The position numbers were made by a program, and so were the translations under genes. This document shows positions 19,353 through 31,979 of a stretch of DNA of 64,000 nucleotides, piece by piece (within the stretch, counting starts at the first letter, position 1; every line of letters begins with the position of its first letter). This stretch comes from Sipunculus nudus (taxonomy: Eukaryota; Annelida; Sipuncula; Golfingiida; Sipunculidae), in assembly GCA_026874595.1 (NCBI GenBank), contig CM049311.1, positions 33,745,676 to 33,809,675 on the forward strand, given 5' to 3'. The notes below the pieces were generated by a model. That model ran no database searches, was not told where the DNA came from, and saw nothing but the letters and a program-made list of their open reading frames with translations.

Positions 19353-20456
19353 TGAATTGTTCCTACAGGTACTTCAAAGTCCAATGTTATTTTCTCAAAT
19401 TATACGTATAAGGATGTTTATTTAAAGAGGTCTGCTCCGGATCTGCTCAGGCAAAAGGTTTCATATTCAGCGTCAAAGTGAGCCTGTTGGAATAAAAATA
19501 AGAATTTTTGCTGAACCGACTTGCGAACACCTTTAAGCCAATAACTGTGTCAGTCTGAAAATAATCACTTCGTATATGGGCTTGTTCGAATCCAAAACTT
19601 AAAAAAAAAAAATACACTTAATTTAACCATATGATTAAAATTTTGGAGTGATATATGGGCAATTTTATGATGAAAAGGACCTTTGTTATCAACTATCACG
19701 GCATGAAGATGAGGTAATTATAATTCTTGACACGGGAAGTGGTAAAATTTCTTAAACTTGCAAAAATAACAATTTGAAAGGCAGAAAAACATGGCGGAGA
19801 AGGGTCAGAAATGGTGAGTACCTTTGCCAACTATTCCTAGGGTCATAGCTATCCAGTGATACCAATTTGTTATCCTTTCTTGAAACCAACAGCAGCTGAG
19901 AGGAGTCAGTTGAACAAATGTATGCAATACTCAAAATTGTTCGATTTATTTACCTTTTCTCAATTTCACATAAAAGGTATTGATAAAAGGGCAACAAACG
20001 ACTAAATACAGGTACGAATTTTAATGTCAAGTATCTAGCTACTGCAAACCAGTAAGAAATTAAGAGTTTCTTCCTCATATAGGGTCCCTTGTGAAATTTT
20101 AAAAAAGGTTGTTTTCGTAAAATCTTAAGGTAATGGGGTACTTTTTATAGGTGTAAATGTTTCAATTTTCCTTTGTTTGTCTCACATTATTATTCAGTTT
20201 AATCTGGATATCCATACCTTTCGAACAAGCCTATATACGAATTGATTACTTTCAGACTGACAGAGTAATTAAATTTAAGATATTCATGAGTCGATTTAAC
20301 TAAAATTCTGAAATTTTCCCAACAGGCTCACTTTGACGCTAGATATGAAACCTTTTACCAGAGCAGATCCCGAGCAGACCTCATTAAATAAACATACTTA
20401 AACCTATTATTTGTGAAAATAACCATGGAATACTTATTACTCTAGGGAACAATTAA
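19353..20456. mobile_element. 1.1-kb element with about 240-bp inverted-repeat arms
   Basis: The left arm (about 19353-19592) and right arm (about 20214-20456) are imperfect inverted copies. Shared blocks include GTTTATTTAA, GAGGTCTGCTC, AAAAGGTTTCATAT, GCGTCAAAGTGAGCCTGTTG, GTCAGTCTGAAA and GGCTTGTTCGAA. The roughly 620-bp centre has no recognisable protein. This fits a foldback or MITE-like DNA element. No target-site duplication was found by eye. Confidence 0.75.
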
Positions 20457-20489
20457 CTTCGTTTTGAGAGCTCTTTTGCCATCATTGGT

Positions 20490-20700
20490 CACAGACTATT
20501 AAGGCTTGCTGAGGATACAAATATTTTGTCTTGTTTGACGACGCCTCTGGCCTACAGGTATGTTTTCAATTGACAAAAACCAAACCAATCCTTACCTCTT
20601 TTAGTATACTTTCTAACAACACCTACTATGAACGAGAAAAATTAAGTTTTAACTCAGCTTATTGGTAAATCCCTCTATTTGTTTGTTGAATTTATGTTTT
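20490..20700 (+). repeat. Dispersed repeat shared with 39.5 kb and 60.4 kb
   Basis: Core TTTTAGTATACTTTCTAACA plus TTTAACTCAGCTTATTGGTAA. The 60310-60500 copy is in the opposite orientation and matches over nearly the whole length (GAGGATACAAAT, GACGACGCCTCTGGCCTAC). At 39.5 kb the same core borders a CXC cysteine-cluster fragment. Confidence 0.7.
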
Positions 20701-20879
20701 CATAAATACAGGCATGGCAAGCATGGTTTGTACGTGATACAGTAATGACTCATTACCATCAATACAAAGTTTCAGTTTCAGTTTCAGTTCTCATGTATTC
20801 GTTTGTGTTATACAGCACTTATTCATTTTTCATGGATTGTACAAATAGTAAATTGTACAAAACCAATCAATATACTCCC

Positions 20880-20985
20880 CATGGCTCTGATGATGGCGTC
20901 GTGAAGTCTGTAGGAGTGGGGGAAATGGGGGGAAAACCGGGAGATAACCATCAGCCGTGGATGGGGAACTTCAGCCATCTCTCAT
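20880..20985 (+). repeat. Copy of the GGAAAACCGGGAGATAACC-type module
   Basis: GTGGGGGAAATGGGGGGAAA, then ACCGGGAGATAACCATCAGC and GGATGGG, resembles the 13.0-13.26 kb module. Confidence 0.5.
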
Positions 20986-21860
20986 TTTCAAATTTTTAAC
21001 CTTATTTGTTAATTACAAAATAACAAATTTCACATGCAATTACAGGTTTCAAGAGTATAAGAAAGTTGTTTATAGGTTTGTTCTCTCCAAACTAGATTAA
21101 CACAACTTCAGAAAATGCACAAAATTCAAAATGCTATGGCTTAACTAGTGCATAGATGATATAGCACCACGTACCACTTCTGCATTGTCTTCCCATAAAA
21201 TGGAGAATAGTATTTAAAATTTTGACCATTGTTCACAAATGCCTGCACTTGCAGGCTCCGCTGTACTTGCAGATCTCCTACAGCTGAAAACGAAACAAGT
21301 GTACCCGATTAGATCAAACAGAAATATCCGTATATTTATTTTCCTCAAACATTTGCAGATCGCAACTTTAATATTTTCATTCCTAAACATTGGAACATGC
21401 CACGTAAGCAATTCGCAACATAGACCGTGTACCCGAATTAAGGAAAACGCTTAGCTTTTGTACCTTAGTATATGAACTCATAATTATCAGTATAACCTGT
21501 TAAGCTCCTCAGAATACTTATATATTAATACCCACTAGTCGAGCGCTCTCTAAAATATGTAATAATACTAACAATGATAATAGTAGTAATACTAATAATA
21601 TAAAGTGCCTTGTCAGTAGATAATCATAAAGAAGCCTTCATTAGGATTTGTGTAGTATAGCAAGGAGCAACATTTCTGAGAGACACCAAGCAATGGTGCA
21701 CGGAAGGTTTGACACTAAGAGCTGGTAGAGGAATCCATATAGAACTATAATAGGTGTTTTAAAACACATTATCTACAGACCAATTTTCGAAGGCATCCTG
21801 ATTCCTATATGATAGTTCTAGAATATCCAAATTCATATAGTCTGGTCAATATAACAATTA

Positions 21861-21875
21861 CCCCCCCCCCCCCCC
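21861..21875. repeat. Poly-C run (15 nt)
   Basis: Homopolymer C. Confidence 0.95.
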
Positions 21876-22139
21876 ATTTTTAGAATATTCTTCCGTTGGT
21901 TTTTGTAGTATTTGACATCAGGAAAAACATAATAAAGTTCTAAGGGAATCAGACTTCAGGAATATTGTTAATTTCAAAATGGCATCCAATATGGCCACAA
22001 ACCCCCTAGTATGAATATAATTCAATTATTTGATCCTTGAATTTAATTTTTTGTATATACGTCTAGGTTATGGGTTCCAGAAATTCAATGAAACCAATTA
22101 AAAATTAAAGTGAGTTGTACTGTGACAGCATGTTTTAAT

Positions 22140-23660
22140 CCAATATTCCGCCGATGCAAAATGGTAAATCTGTGTTCCAATTAATGGGGTAGGGGTAATA
22201 AAAAATCAGTAACCTCTTAAGTATTTAATAATTGCCCCTCATTTGAAAGAGTGGGAATTTTGAATTAACCTCAAATCAGATATTTTGTGAAAGGTTAAGG
22301 TCAGAGGGGTTCACAAGTGCATGAAACAATTTACTTAAAATGTTGTTTCTTTATTACCTTTCTTGAGTGAATAGTTTTACCCAAGCTGTCCATTTAAGAT
22401 TCATTAACACATTATTGCTGTCAGGGGTCAGCTGCAGCTCGCTAGATCATAATCAGGGTAGTAGCAATTGTTTTGTGACATCAGATTTTGTATACACCTC
22501 CCCGGCTATGAAAATCTGCAGATCTCGATCCAAGGATAGCAGTAGTTGTAATAGATACATTTTATGTATTCAATATGTTTGAAAAATATTAATTAGCTTT
22601 CACATAAAAGCATAGGAATATAACTTCAGCCTCGAGTCATATTTGAAGATATTTTGAGAAAGTTCAAGCTCAGAGGGGTCAACAAGTTCATGACATTTAA
22701 TTTAAATATAATTCTTCTTTCCCTTATTTTTTCCATTATTTTCCATTGTTCTTAATGTCCTATGAGTGAAATGTTTAATCTCTTGGTTTTTGTTTAAGAT
22801 TCTCTTACTAATTATTGTTTTAGGTGGTTCATTGTCAGAGTATAGTCAAAAGCTAGGATAGAAGTATTGTTTCATTGTATATTAAAAATCACGCACTTGT
22901 TGACCGGTCTGACCTTGACCTTACTTAAGATGTCATCATGTATGAGTTGCAGCTGATCCCTGATACCAATGACGTGTTTATGAAATTTAAATGGAAAGCT
23001 TGATAAAAATTTTTTTATTCAAAAAAGTGTATTATAAAGAAACAATTATTTAAGCAAACTAAGGTTCATGCACTTGTCGACCCATGTGAAATTGACCTTT
23101 TACAAAATATCGTTAAACATGATTTGAGATGAAAGCAAAATTCCTACTCTGTCAAATAAAGGGTAATTTGTTACAATATTGCAATATGTAAAACCTTAAG
23201 AACTTGTAAACATTTTCACTAACATAACTCTATCCTATGATCAAGATCTACAGGTTTATATAGCCGCGGTGGTGTATTAACAAATGCTGTCACAAAATTT
23301 TTGGCACCACTTTTTCCATTTGAATCTGCACTGACAATAAATCAGAAAACTGTAGCTGACCACTGATACCAATAATAAGTATATGAATCTTAAATGGACA
23401 GCTTGAGTAAAACTTTTCATTCATAAAGGTAACAAGGAAGAAATATTTTTGAAAAAAAATTAAGTTTCATGAACTTGTTAAAGCCTCTGACCTTGATTTT
23501 TTCACAAAATATCTTCGAGCAAAATTTCTACTCTTTCAAATGAGGGGCAAATTGTTTCAATACATGATATACATAATAAGTTACAGAGATTTTTAATTCC
23601 CTCTAGCCTGGAAACACAGATTTACACATTTTCATCGCTGGAGTAGTGTAAAAAAACACA
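22140..23660. repeat. 1.5-kb imperfect palindrome of four units (two inverted, two direct)
   Basis: Units of roughly 360-390 bp are arranged minus-minus-plus-plus around about 22875. The outer pair (22140-22490 and 23280-23660) shares, after reverse complement, GAATCTTAAATGGACAGCTT, CTCTGACCTT, CACAAAATATC, CTCTTTCAAATGAGGGGCAA and ACACAGATTTAC. The inner pair (22490-22870 and 22880-23275) shares GATCxAGATCTxCAG with ATAGCCG and AACTTGT-type blocks. No coding capacity seen. Confidence 0.8.
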
Positions 23661-24261
23661 CAAAAAGTTGAATCACCTTCCGCACGTGCATCCACCCTGA
23701 CAAAAATCAAGAGATGTTAAGCTGAAACTAAGAAACAATGGAATTTTTTTTCACCGATGTGGTAAACAAAACCTTAAATAAGCCAACTTTTCTCACTTAG
23801 ACCCTAGACTAAACACTCAATAAGATTTATATAACATTATAGACATTATTTAAATATTTTAATTAAATACTCTACATATTTCCCCCCGTGTTTGGACACA
23901 AAATTTCTAATCATGTTTGACTTATAGAAGTAGTTATTACTGTACATGAAATGTTTACGTAGAAAAGGGGTTGCAAGAAAGTCCCATAGATACATAAATT
24001 TGGTTTTAATATATGCTTTATACTGCACATATATCACCCTAAGTTCTAACATTTTTGTGGATACATACATTTAAACCTTGTGTGTTCTACAGAGATAGAT
24101 TTCCTTTTTAATTAAATTGTATATAAAGATTTCTTCCTGAATGATGAGCTTGTAGCTAAAACCAACGGATCTGAGTAAATATGGTATACCGATAGTTAAT
24201 TAGTTTAGTGAAACCTGACCCTTCGATAACTCTAAATGTGTTGTTAAATGTGTCATACATA

Positions 24262-24266
<5 letters not shown>

Positions 24267-24322
<56 letters not shown>
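24267..24322. repeat. (AT)n microsatellite, 56 bp
   Basis: Uninterrupted AT dinucleotides. Confidence 0.97.
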
Positions 24323-24325
<3 letters not shown>

Positions 24326-25088
24326 ACTGGGGTGGTATAATATTGCTATTTTAGCAGTTTTACTTAGATAACATATCAATAAGAATCGTTTTAAGACAAC
24401 CAAAATTATACATTGAGTGTCCTAAGACAGCCGTCCTTGAAGTTGTCGGAATGCAGCTTCCAACCCTGACGGATTTGGACGGCTTCAAACACCCATGACG
24501 CGATACGCCATCTCATGTTCATGCATGTTTGATTAACACAGACAAGAGCCCTTAAATTCATTTGATCCACAGTCACGTAAATATACATTAACTTAATAAT
24601 GGTTCATTAGACTTGGTATGTATAAAAAACGTGTGGTTTCAACTGAATTCGAAGTTCTTTTCACGACATTTAGTAAAATGATAAAATCTTACAGTTTAGA
24701 AAATTAGTTCATTGCATTTATATAACCAACGTCAAGGAAGGAAGAGTTAATTGATTTAGGTCTGGTTCAAAAGTTGCTCGGTGCATTTCAATTTAAATGC
24801 AAATATTTCCAATAAATCAAATGTCTTCTTTGAAACGTGAAAGCTTTGCTAGGAAATTTTATTTGAGCACTGTGAAAATCAAATGGACGCAAATTGTAGG
24901 AGTTACACCAAGGGACTTTATATTGAAGCTTTCTAATTGCTCCTGGTTAAAGCTCCATGTAATTCATAAATTAGATCACTGTAACCTATTTTCTGCCAAC
25001 TATGCATAGGCAAAAAAGAACTTTGGTTTTGAGCAAGTAAACCTGAATGTCAGACATTGCATAACCCAAAATGTTTGACTTCTTAAAA

Positions 25089-25103
25089 GGGGGGGGGGGG
25101 GGG
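25089..25103. repeat. Poly-G run (15 nt)
   Basis: Homopolymer G. Confidence 0.95.
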
Positions 25104-25609
25104 TGGCATGTGAAAGACTGGCACTGATCTTCGGGGTGCACATTAGATCGGTCGGGGTACACGTGCGATACTGGAACATAACAGGGGAAAGAGGTTTGTT
25201 GTTGTTTTTATGTTTATATATAATAAAAGGATATTTTACCAGGATGCTCTATTTGCATAGTAAACTGATTTGCAATAGGGTACTGGAAACAGTGAACATA
25301 TCAGTAGTGTACAAATGATATAAAATACACATATACCATGAAATTACACAACATATAATATAACGAGTGGAGTCCACTTGGTATGAGTATAGTATAGTAT
25401 ATTTGCCTATATTTATATTTGCCGATCGATCTGCAGTTGTTCTGCAGCTGTCCATAAATATCCTTATACTCAACTAATAAATTTGAAAGTTATTGTAACT
25501 GAAGATAACTTAAGTAAAGTCTATTTGCTCATTAATAATAAGAAATATGAAAAACGAAAATTAATCACGAAAATCGGAAATAAGATAAAATGAGAGTTTT
25601 GCAGCTCAA

Positions 25610-25660
25610 CGGGGGGTCGCGCGCCGAAAGCGCCCCCCCCCCCCTGAATCCGCTACTGAT
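25610..25660. mobile_element. Possible hAT-type element terminus
   Basis: Read on the minus strand, CAGTAGCGGATTCAGGGGG starts at about 25658 and runs into GC-rich sequence. It resembles the CAGTGGCGGATCCAGGGGG-type ends of many hAT elements. The other end was not identified. Confidence 0.4.
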
Positions 25661-25684
25661 AGCATATATCCGCCCCTGATTTAA

Positions 25685-25686
<2 letters not shown>

Positions 25687-25733
<47 letters not shown>
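25687..25733. repeat. (AT)n microsatellite, 47 bp
   Basis: Uninterrupted AT dinucleotides. Confidence 0.97.
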
Positions 25734-25737
<4 letters not shown>

Positions 25738-25754
25738 ATTAGATTATGTAAAAT

Positions 25755-25839
25755 TCCGAAAGGACGGCGAGTACTAGATGCGACCGGGGCGGAGGGGGGG
25801 CCATGGCCCCCTGCGGCCTTCCCTTGGCTACGCCCCTGT
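25755..25839. mobile_element. Possible hAT-type element terminus
   Basis: On the minus strand it begins CAGGGGCGTAGCCAAGGGAA at 25839, a CAGGGGCGTAGCCA-type end common among hAT elements. It lies between two TA tracts. A partner end was not found. Confidence 0.4.
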
Positions 25840-25840
25840 C

Positions 25841-25843
<3 letters not shown>

Positions 25844-25896
<53 letters not shown>
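25844..25896. repeat. (AT)n microsatellite, 53 bp
   Basis: Uninterrupted AT dinucleotides. Confidence 0.97.
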
Positions 25897-25898
<2 letters not shown>

Positions 25899-28800
25899 GC
25901 TTTCAATTAGAAGAATATTTGGATGGCCCGGGACGCTGTGGCAAAAATTCTTTGGAGTCCCATGTGAGTTTAGAGCGCCTTAATGGGAGTTGATATGCGT
26001 CAAATTTTGAAGGGATTTGTAGAATTGAATCTGTTTTGATTATATGTAATTATCATATCATTATGTTATTAGAATCGTGTAATCATATGAATATTTGCTT
26101 TTAGCGAAATGAAAGCCTCAGTTATTACTGTCATAAAGTGTGTTTTGTGTACTTGAAAATATTTAAATAATAAATCAAATCATTACTACTGTGTTCAATG
26201 AAACACGTAACGTCACTAGCGAGTAAGACATTCACACTGGATATTTTTATTTACATGCTCTTTCTGCCGTGTAAAGCCGGACCGCCGTTTCTGCATTTTT
26301 TGCCAAGTTCACTCTTTTGCACGAGTCACTTATATCCGAGAGAGTTTAGTCGTTCTGATAAAATATTTTCATGAGATATTGTTTGTTCAGTTTCGCAGTA
26401 TCTGCAAAAGTACTTTATCAAACCATTGTAGGCACAGTATAAAATACTTATCCTGCAGTTTGCCTGAGTTTTACCTTGGAACAAGGCAGATAGTTACTGC
26501 CCCCAAGTTACTGTTTATTGTTGAGTAGCACCTATACGTAAATATTGTTAAAATCTCGCACAGAGGACAGGAGAATTCTGATAAATAACGCTTTCATAAC
26601 ACGGAAACCTACTGTTTCATTGAGCAATGGGGCAAATAAAACTGATAATTTCATGAGATTCCATTCAAGATTGCGTTTATTATATTGTGAACAAACACAC
26701 AAACACACACCAACTTACGAACAGGGTTGAAAGCATAACCTGTCGGGAGCAAAACTCTATTGATTCAGCAACTAGATTGTAATTCATGATGACGGATAAT
26801 GAATGGCCTACGAAAAGAACAGACTCAGAGGTAATGAAAGGGATATCTTTGAGTCAATAGTGAAGTAACGGAGGTCGCGTGTAGGCCTACTGAGAATTCG
26901 TACCGGTGTCACAACCTTTGCTTCCGGCTTTATTTGTTATATACCTTGTCATAATAGTACATTTAAACAAGGCTTTAACAAACTTTAGCTCCAAATGACC
27001 GACTGCAGCAATTATAATCATGGGACCTTGAATAATATGTAATGAAGAATGTTATTTCAGTCTTGGTTCGGACAACAACCATTCATGACGTCAAATGAAA
27101 TTATCAGTCTCCGCCAGAGGTCGTTACCGCTACATATAACATGTATAAACGGAGTGACCTCTGTTGGAGATTGTAAAATTATTCACATTTTATCATGTGA
27201 TCGTATATCACCCTGACTGAAACTATCTCAGAATACCATTATGAAATCATCAGTATGAATAAACATGTTATTTTTCTTCTTTTTTAACCACTAGTCAAGA
27301 GGAGTCAATCAATGGACCTACGCCCCTTGTCATATATGTTGGAGTCAGTCCAACAGATAGAGCATAACGTGCAGTGTTGCATTGGTGGACCAGGTCAAGA
27401 GATGCAACAGTCATGGCACATGTAATATATTTGCAGATGATCAATAGTATTATTTGAATTCATTACTGTGCACCTTTGTTAAGTTTGTGATATTTCTCCT
27501 CCAAGACCATAAGTTCGTGCTCTCTTCGAGTTCTGTACCAAAATCGTTAATTCTTAATCAAAATGACACCAAACATTCGTTCACAATTGTGGAACGGACT
27601 AGAGTAGGCCTTAGATGTCAGATATTTTTTGTAAGTTTTGTTTGTGATAGCTGATGTGTTTGTAAGAATCATGACTTGAGTGACGAAACAGGACTTAAGT
27701 GACGAAAGATGTGTCTTTTGTGACCGCTATATCAATGTTTTGAGAATATAAATTAAGAGAAGAGGACATGCACCTCACAGGGAACACTAAGGAACAACCT
27801 CAGAGAACAAATTAAGGAAGTTTACCCATTGACTTAACCTTAAACTGAGTTCATTAATCATGGGCAATATGAATATGAATATATTCAAGTCAAATTATAC
27901 GATGTATGACGTGTTTTGAACCAATTATTTACCCCAAGAACGCTTAAAAGGATTAATCTCCAAGCTTGATGCGTATAATTCCAACCACACCCCCTTCACA
28001 CACACATACGCGGATAAACATACCCGCGAGGACCTAGCTTTAACACCGCCCTTCCGAGGACCAGCAGTTTCGCAGCAGTCAGGAAGAAGTGCTACTCAGA
28101 TAAAAAAAAACAGTAAAAGACGCATGTCTTCGCACACTTTTTTAAACAAAAGGGCTTGTTAAAAGTGAGAGCGATGTGTTGACTTAGCGCATAACTTGCT
28201 AGAACAACATGCGAGGACATTCAGTTTATGTCAAGTCTTTGTGTCATAGCGCGGACCTTCTAATCAGCATATCAAGCACACTTGGTTTAAATATATTTAT
28301 TTATAACAAGATAACAAAAGTAGCCAGTCAGGCTAATGTACATGCTTTCCTGTAGATATAAACACAACTTATATTAGACATCACGGTACAAGTAAAAGTA
28401 CATAAAGTATGCGAAGATATAACATGTTTAGATTAATGTTGTAAATTCTATGTAAATTCATAATCTTCACCAAAAAGAAACATGACACGAGCAATTCCGA
28501 AAGAAATCAATGAATAATTTTATAATTTTATAATGATGTAACATGCTGTCTCGATATAATAAGTGCAAAGCACAACCTACAAACGATAAACATATATTTA
28601 TCTATATTTACACTGGATGGAAAGATTTATTATTTTATCATGTAAAACGTTTTGTGTCTATTATAAACTTTAGAACAGAGGGTATTCCTTTCATGTAGAT
28701 AAAAAACTCTATTAGTTTTTTATGTTCCCATTTTACTTCCAGATTCCATGGTAATATAAGGTTTTAATTCTAACTTCTCACGATCAAAATAAGACCTGAT

Positions 28801-30489
28801 ACCGCTTAACAGGTTGAATAACCAGTTTAAACATATTATCCAGGACCTGGCTTACACACACACGCGTTTCTAACCATTTCACAAAGCCCCCAAAAGATGA
28901 CGCTGTCACACACACACACAAACACATTTCAAGCAAAACGTTCTTTCTGAGGACATGCAAGAAACTTCACCAGCATTAATGCTTAAATGATGCTTTAACA
29001 GCTATTCGTTTATGAAGACCCGTGAGTAAGTCCTCACATGAAAACAAAGTCCTCGCGCGTTTGGTGTGCAGTTTATATCGTGTCCTCTTAAGTTCGGTTA
29101 TACAAACACCCCCACATACATAAACACACACACATGAACTGGGAACATTGACGTCGCATCTCACAGGCACATGCCACAATGTATTCACTGGCTGGATGAT
29201 ACGAAAAACAACAGTTTGTAGGACATTCCATTGATTTTCCTTGTTTTACTATGACTGCGGTAACCCATTTACACCTCTATGATAAAGTAGGCTGCCTGAT
29301 AGGTCAGTGGGGGACAAGACTTCACTTTTACACTTAGAGGGCCTATAGGGTAAAGACCCCATCCTAAAGCTATTAGGCACTTAGTAGCTATGTCCCAGCA
29401 TAATAAGGAGATGGTGGAGTGGCGAAGCTTATAGTAGCTAGCAACACCCATATTTTCAGTGAAACACTTACTCATGGACTGGCAGTATGATCATGTTTTG
29501 GCATATTAATAATAATTACTCTAAATTCGGACAAATCTTACGGCTATTTTGTTGTTTATAAAACTAAATGTGTTTTGTTGTCTTGTAACCCTGGGAGAAA
29601 TTCTACAAATTGACCCCTCAATTGAAAATTGTTATAGCATACTTATTACTAATTAAACCTGTATTTGTTTTACTCTGAGTGCATATATTCATCCTTAACA
29701 TGCTGTTTTCGCTCAAAAAGCCCTAAATAACTTTTCGATCTTTTCATATAAAGTCCCGCTTCTGCTGTCGATCACCGGACAAGAGGGAAAGTGAAAAATG
29801 GATTCTAATAAAAACAGTTATTTTAAATGTTTGGGTAAGATATATAGGCACTGAAAGTGCTATATCTATATCTCTGCTTGTTCCTTATTTAGTTCCCCGT
29901 ATTTGCTGTCATTACGTACAGCTTGCTTTTAGAGCGTGAGAATTTTTACCCTTTCTTGTCAGTCTTCCTACTTACTTTACAAAAGGTGAGATTAAAGAAG
30001 TCCTTGAACAGAGCTTGTTCAGGCAAGTGTTACTGAAACCATAGACATGTAATATAGATATCGATTTATATTCTACCCTAAGATGTAACACGTAATAGTG
30101 AAATCCTTGGATCAATTGGGCCTTTGACAGAGTAAAGATTGCCCAAGGCATCTATTTAATGAATCGGTTACGACATATTGGACATCCAATACTTGGCATG
30201 TCATATTAAAACCTACATCATAATAAATATCGATACTACCAAGTAGGCCATGGCATATTCAAAGTTTTTCTGGTGTAGCGTTTTCAGATTACCCACACAT
30301 TAGGTTATCCTTTAACCTTGAAATGGCATTCAGATAACCCGGTAAAAAGCTTGACATCGTTTTCATTCTACGATTTCCCCCTGCAAGACTACCTCATCCC
30401 TTGTAAATTTTTGTTCATTTTGATTCTTATTTTATACACACACTTAAACAAACGTAAGTAAAATAACATCAACGAAAACATGTGCATTT

Positions 30490-30524
<35 letters not shown>

Positions 30525-30534
30525 CATAATAATA

Positions 30535-30581
<47 letters not shown>

Positions 30582-30587
30582 AATAAA
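30490..30587. repeat. (AAT)n then (AAAT)n microsatellite, about 98 bp
   Basis: Nearly perfect AAT units with two interruptions pass into AAAT units. AT-rich simple tails of this sort often mark the 3' end of a retroelement, but none was recognised next to it. Confidence 0.95.
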
Positions 30588-31403
30588 TTTAGCATGCGCT
30601 TTTTTAAACTGTTTAAAAGGTAATTATTGTATTTTTTTATTTTTGTCAAAATCACTATAACGCTTGTACGTAATGTGCCATGACGTATAATTTTTTTATT
30701 GAGAGTATAAATATATAACTAAATATACCTTTATGTTTTTCAGATATTCATTAAACTGCCATTCAATATTTCATTTGCTTAATCAGTTCATATATGGTGG
30801 CTTGTAAGCTAAATTAGTAATCATACAAGAGGTATGCAATCGCCAGACGATCACGGGAAGCGCCAGCCGGAAGAAGGCAAATGAGCGATATATGGGATCG
30901 ACTATGGCGTGAAATATATTGTAATGTTAAGGTCAAGAATAAATCAGATGCAACCCCGTCTGCCATTAATCGTTTCTACTCGAAACGAATGTCTTCTGTT
31001 TTGGCACTTTGGGACTGCCGGGACTACCTGTCTCAACTGTCAAACTTTAAAATCAACATTTGTTACATTTCAGGAAAACACCTTCTGTTTAGATTCCGCA
31101 TGTGCCTGCTTTCAAAATATTACTTACTCCTTAAGTCCTTACCACAGAAACACCCATGTATGTGTAATTTGCCTTGAAACAATATACTTCATCGCATACA
31201 TTGTCTTCTTCACTACATTTATACCAACGCCGCTGGTGTATTTAGATGCCCCGGTGTCTTGTGAGGATCAGATTTGACTCCAGACAATCCCTTAACAGCA
31301 GTCTTACTCTTGTAAAGCCGAGTCTGCAGATGCTAATCTGTGACTTAGGACTAATATTACGTCCAGTTTTAAGCTTTTAAAAATTATCTAGGGGTGTGTG
31401 TGT

Positions 31404-31419
31404 GGGGGGGGGGGGGGGG
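31404..31419. repeat. Poly-G run (16 nt) followed by GGT repeats
   Basis: Homopolymer G after a short GT tract, followed by GGTGGTGGTGGTGGT. Confidence 0.95.
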
Positions 31420-31437
31420 TGGTGGTGGTGGTGGTGA

Positions 31438-31546
31438 GGAGATAACCTGAACAATGCAGGGGTAACTTGATATCAGGTTAAAAAAGACTGCCGGGGTGGG
31501 GTGGGGGTAAATTGAAATCGATTTTAGATTACGGGGGAAATACTAG
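31438..31546. repeat. Palindromic-unit repeat (same family as 48.1 and 48.7 kb)
   Basis: Contains GATAACCTGAAC, GATATCAGGTTA and GTAAATTGAAATCGATTTTA followed by GATTACGGGGG, a slightly decayed version of the TAATCTGAAATCGATTTCAG-type palindrome. It lies about 340 bp upstream of the lectin gene's first recognisable exon. Confidence 0.65.
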
Positions 31547-31884
31547 CCGGTGGTTAGCTTAATCTTTACACCGGGGGTGATCGCAGGAATAATTTTCTTT
31601 TGAGTGGTTATGGTTTAGACAGTGATGATCTATTGATTGGGCCTTTATTATAGTGTCATATGCGGTGACAATGCACCTATTTCTATAAAAGTCACGCGCG
31701 GCTTCGAATGAACAGAGGATTCCGACTAGGGTTGCTGCGGCATTTAATCTATGTTTACAGTGTACTCTGCGCGAGGCGGGTTTCTTATATTTTATCGGAA
31801 AACAGGACTGCACAGCGCGATGGGCGTGTTATTAATTTGCCAACGAAACCTGAAAGTCTCCTACATAAATCACTTTCATTTCAG

Positions 31885-31979
31885 AATCGACAGAAAGTCA
31901 AGTCCAGGCAGAAATATGAATATGCTCTGGCGAAACGGACATGTTCTCGTGTCACTGTTATACTTATATTGCTCGTTCG
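31885..31979 (+). CDS. Lectin exon 1 (signal peptide; coding from 31916)
   Basis: The ATG at 31916 starts MNMLWRNGHVLVSLLYLYC. The donor GTAAGT follows at 31980. An acceptor-like CACTTTCATTTCAG ends at 31884, so a non-coding exon may lie upstream and this exon would begin at 31885. That upstream exon is not proven. Confidence 0.75.

Larger units (their letters stand above)
11815..31884. other. 20-kb stretch without a recognisable gene
   Basis: I found no exon with family similarity on either strand. Open frames here are short and mostly lie in repeats or simple sequence. The region holds microsatellites, poly-G and poly-C runs, a 181-bp tandem duplication, SINE copies and two large inverted-repeat structures, listed separately. 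Lineage-specific or non-coding RNA genes cannot be excluded. Confidence 0.6.

Noticed and set aside
31751-31915. In-frame upstream ATG extending the lectin by 55 codons
   Set aside because: It would place the signal peptide in the middle of the protein, and an acceptor-like TTTCAG at 31884 suggests the upstream part is intron.
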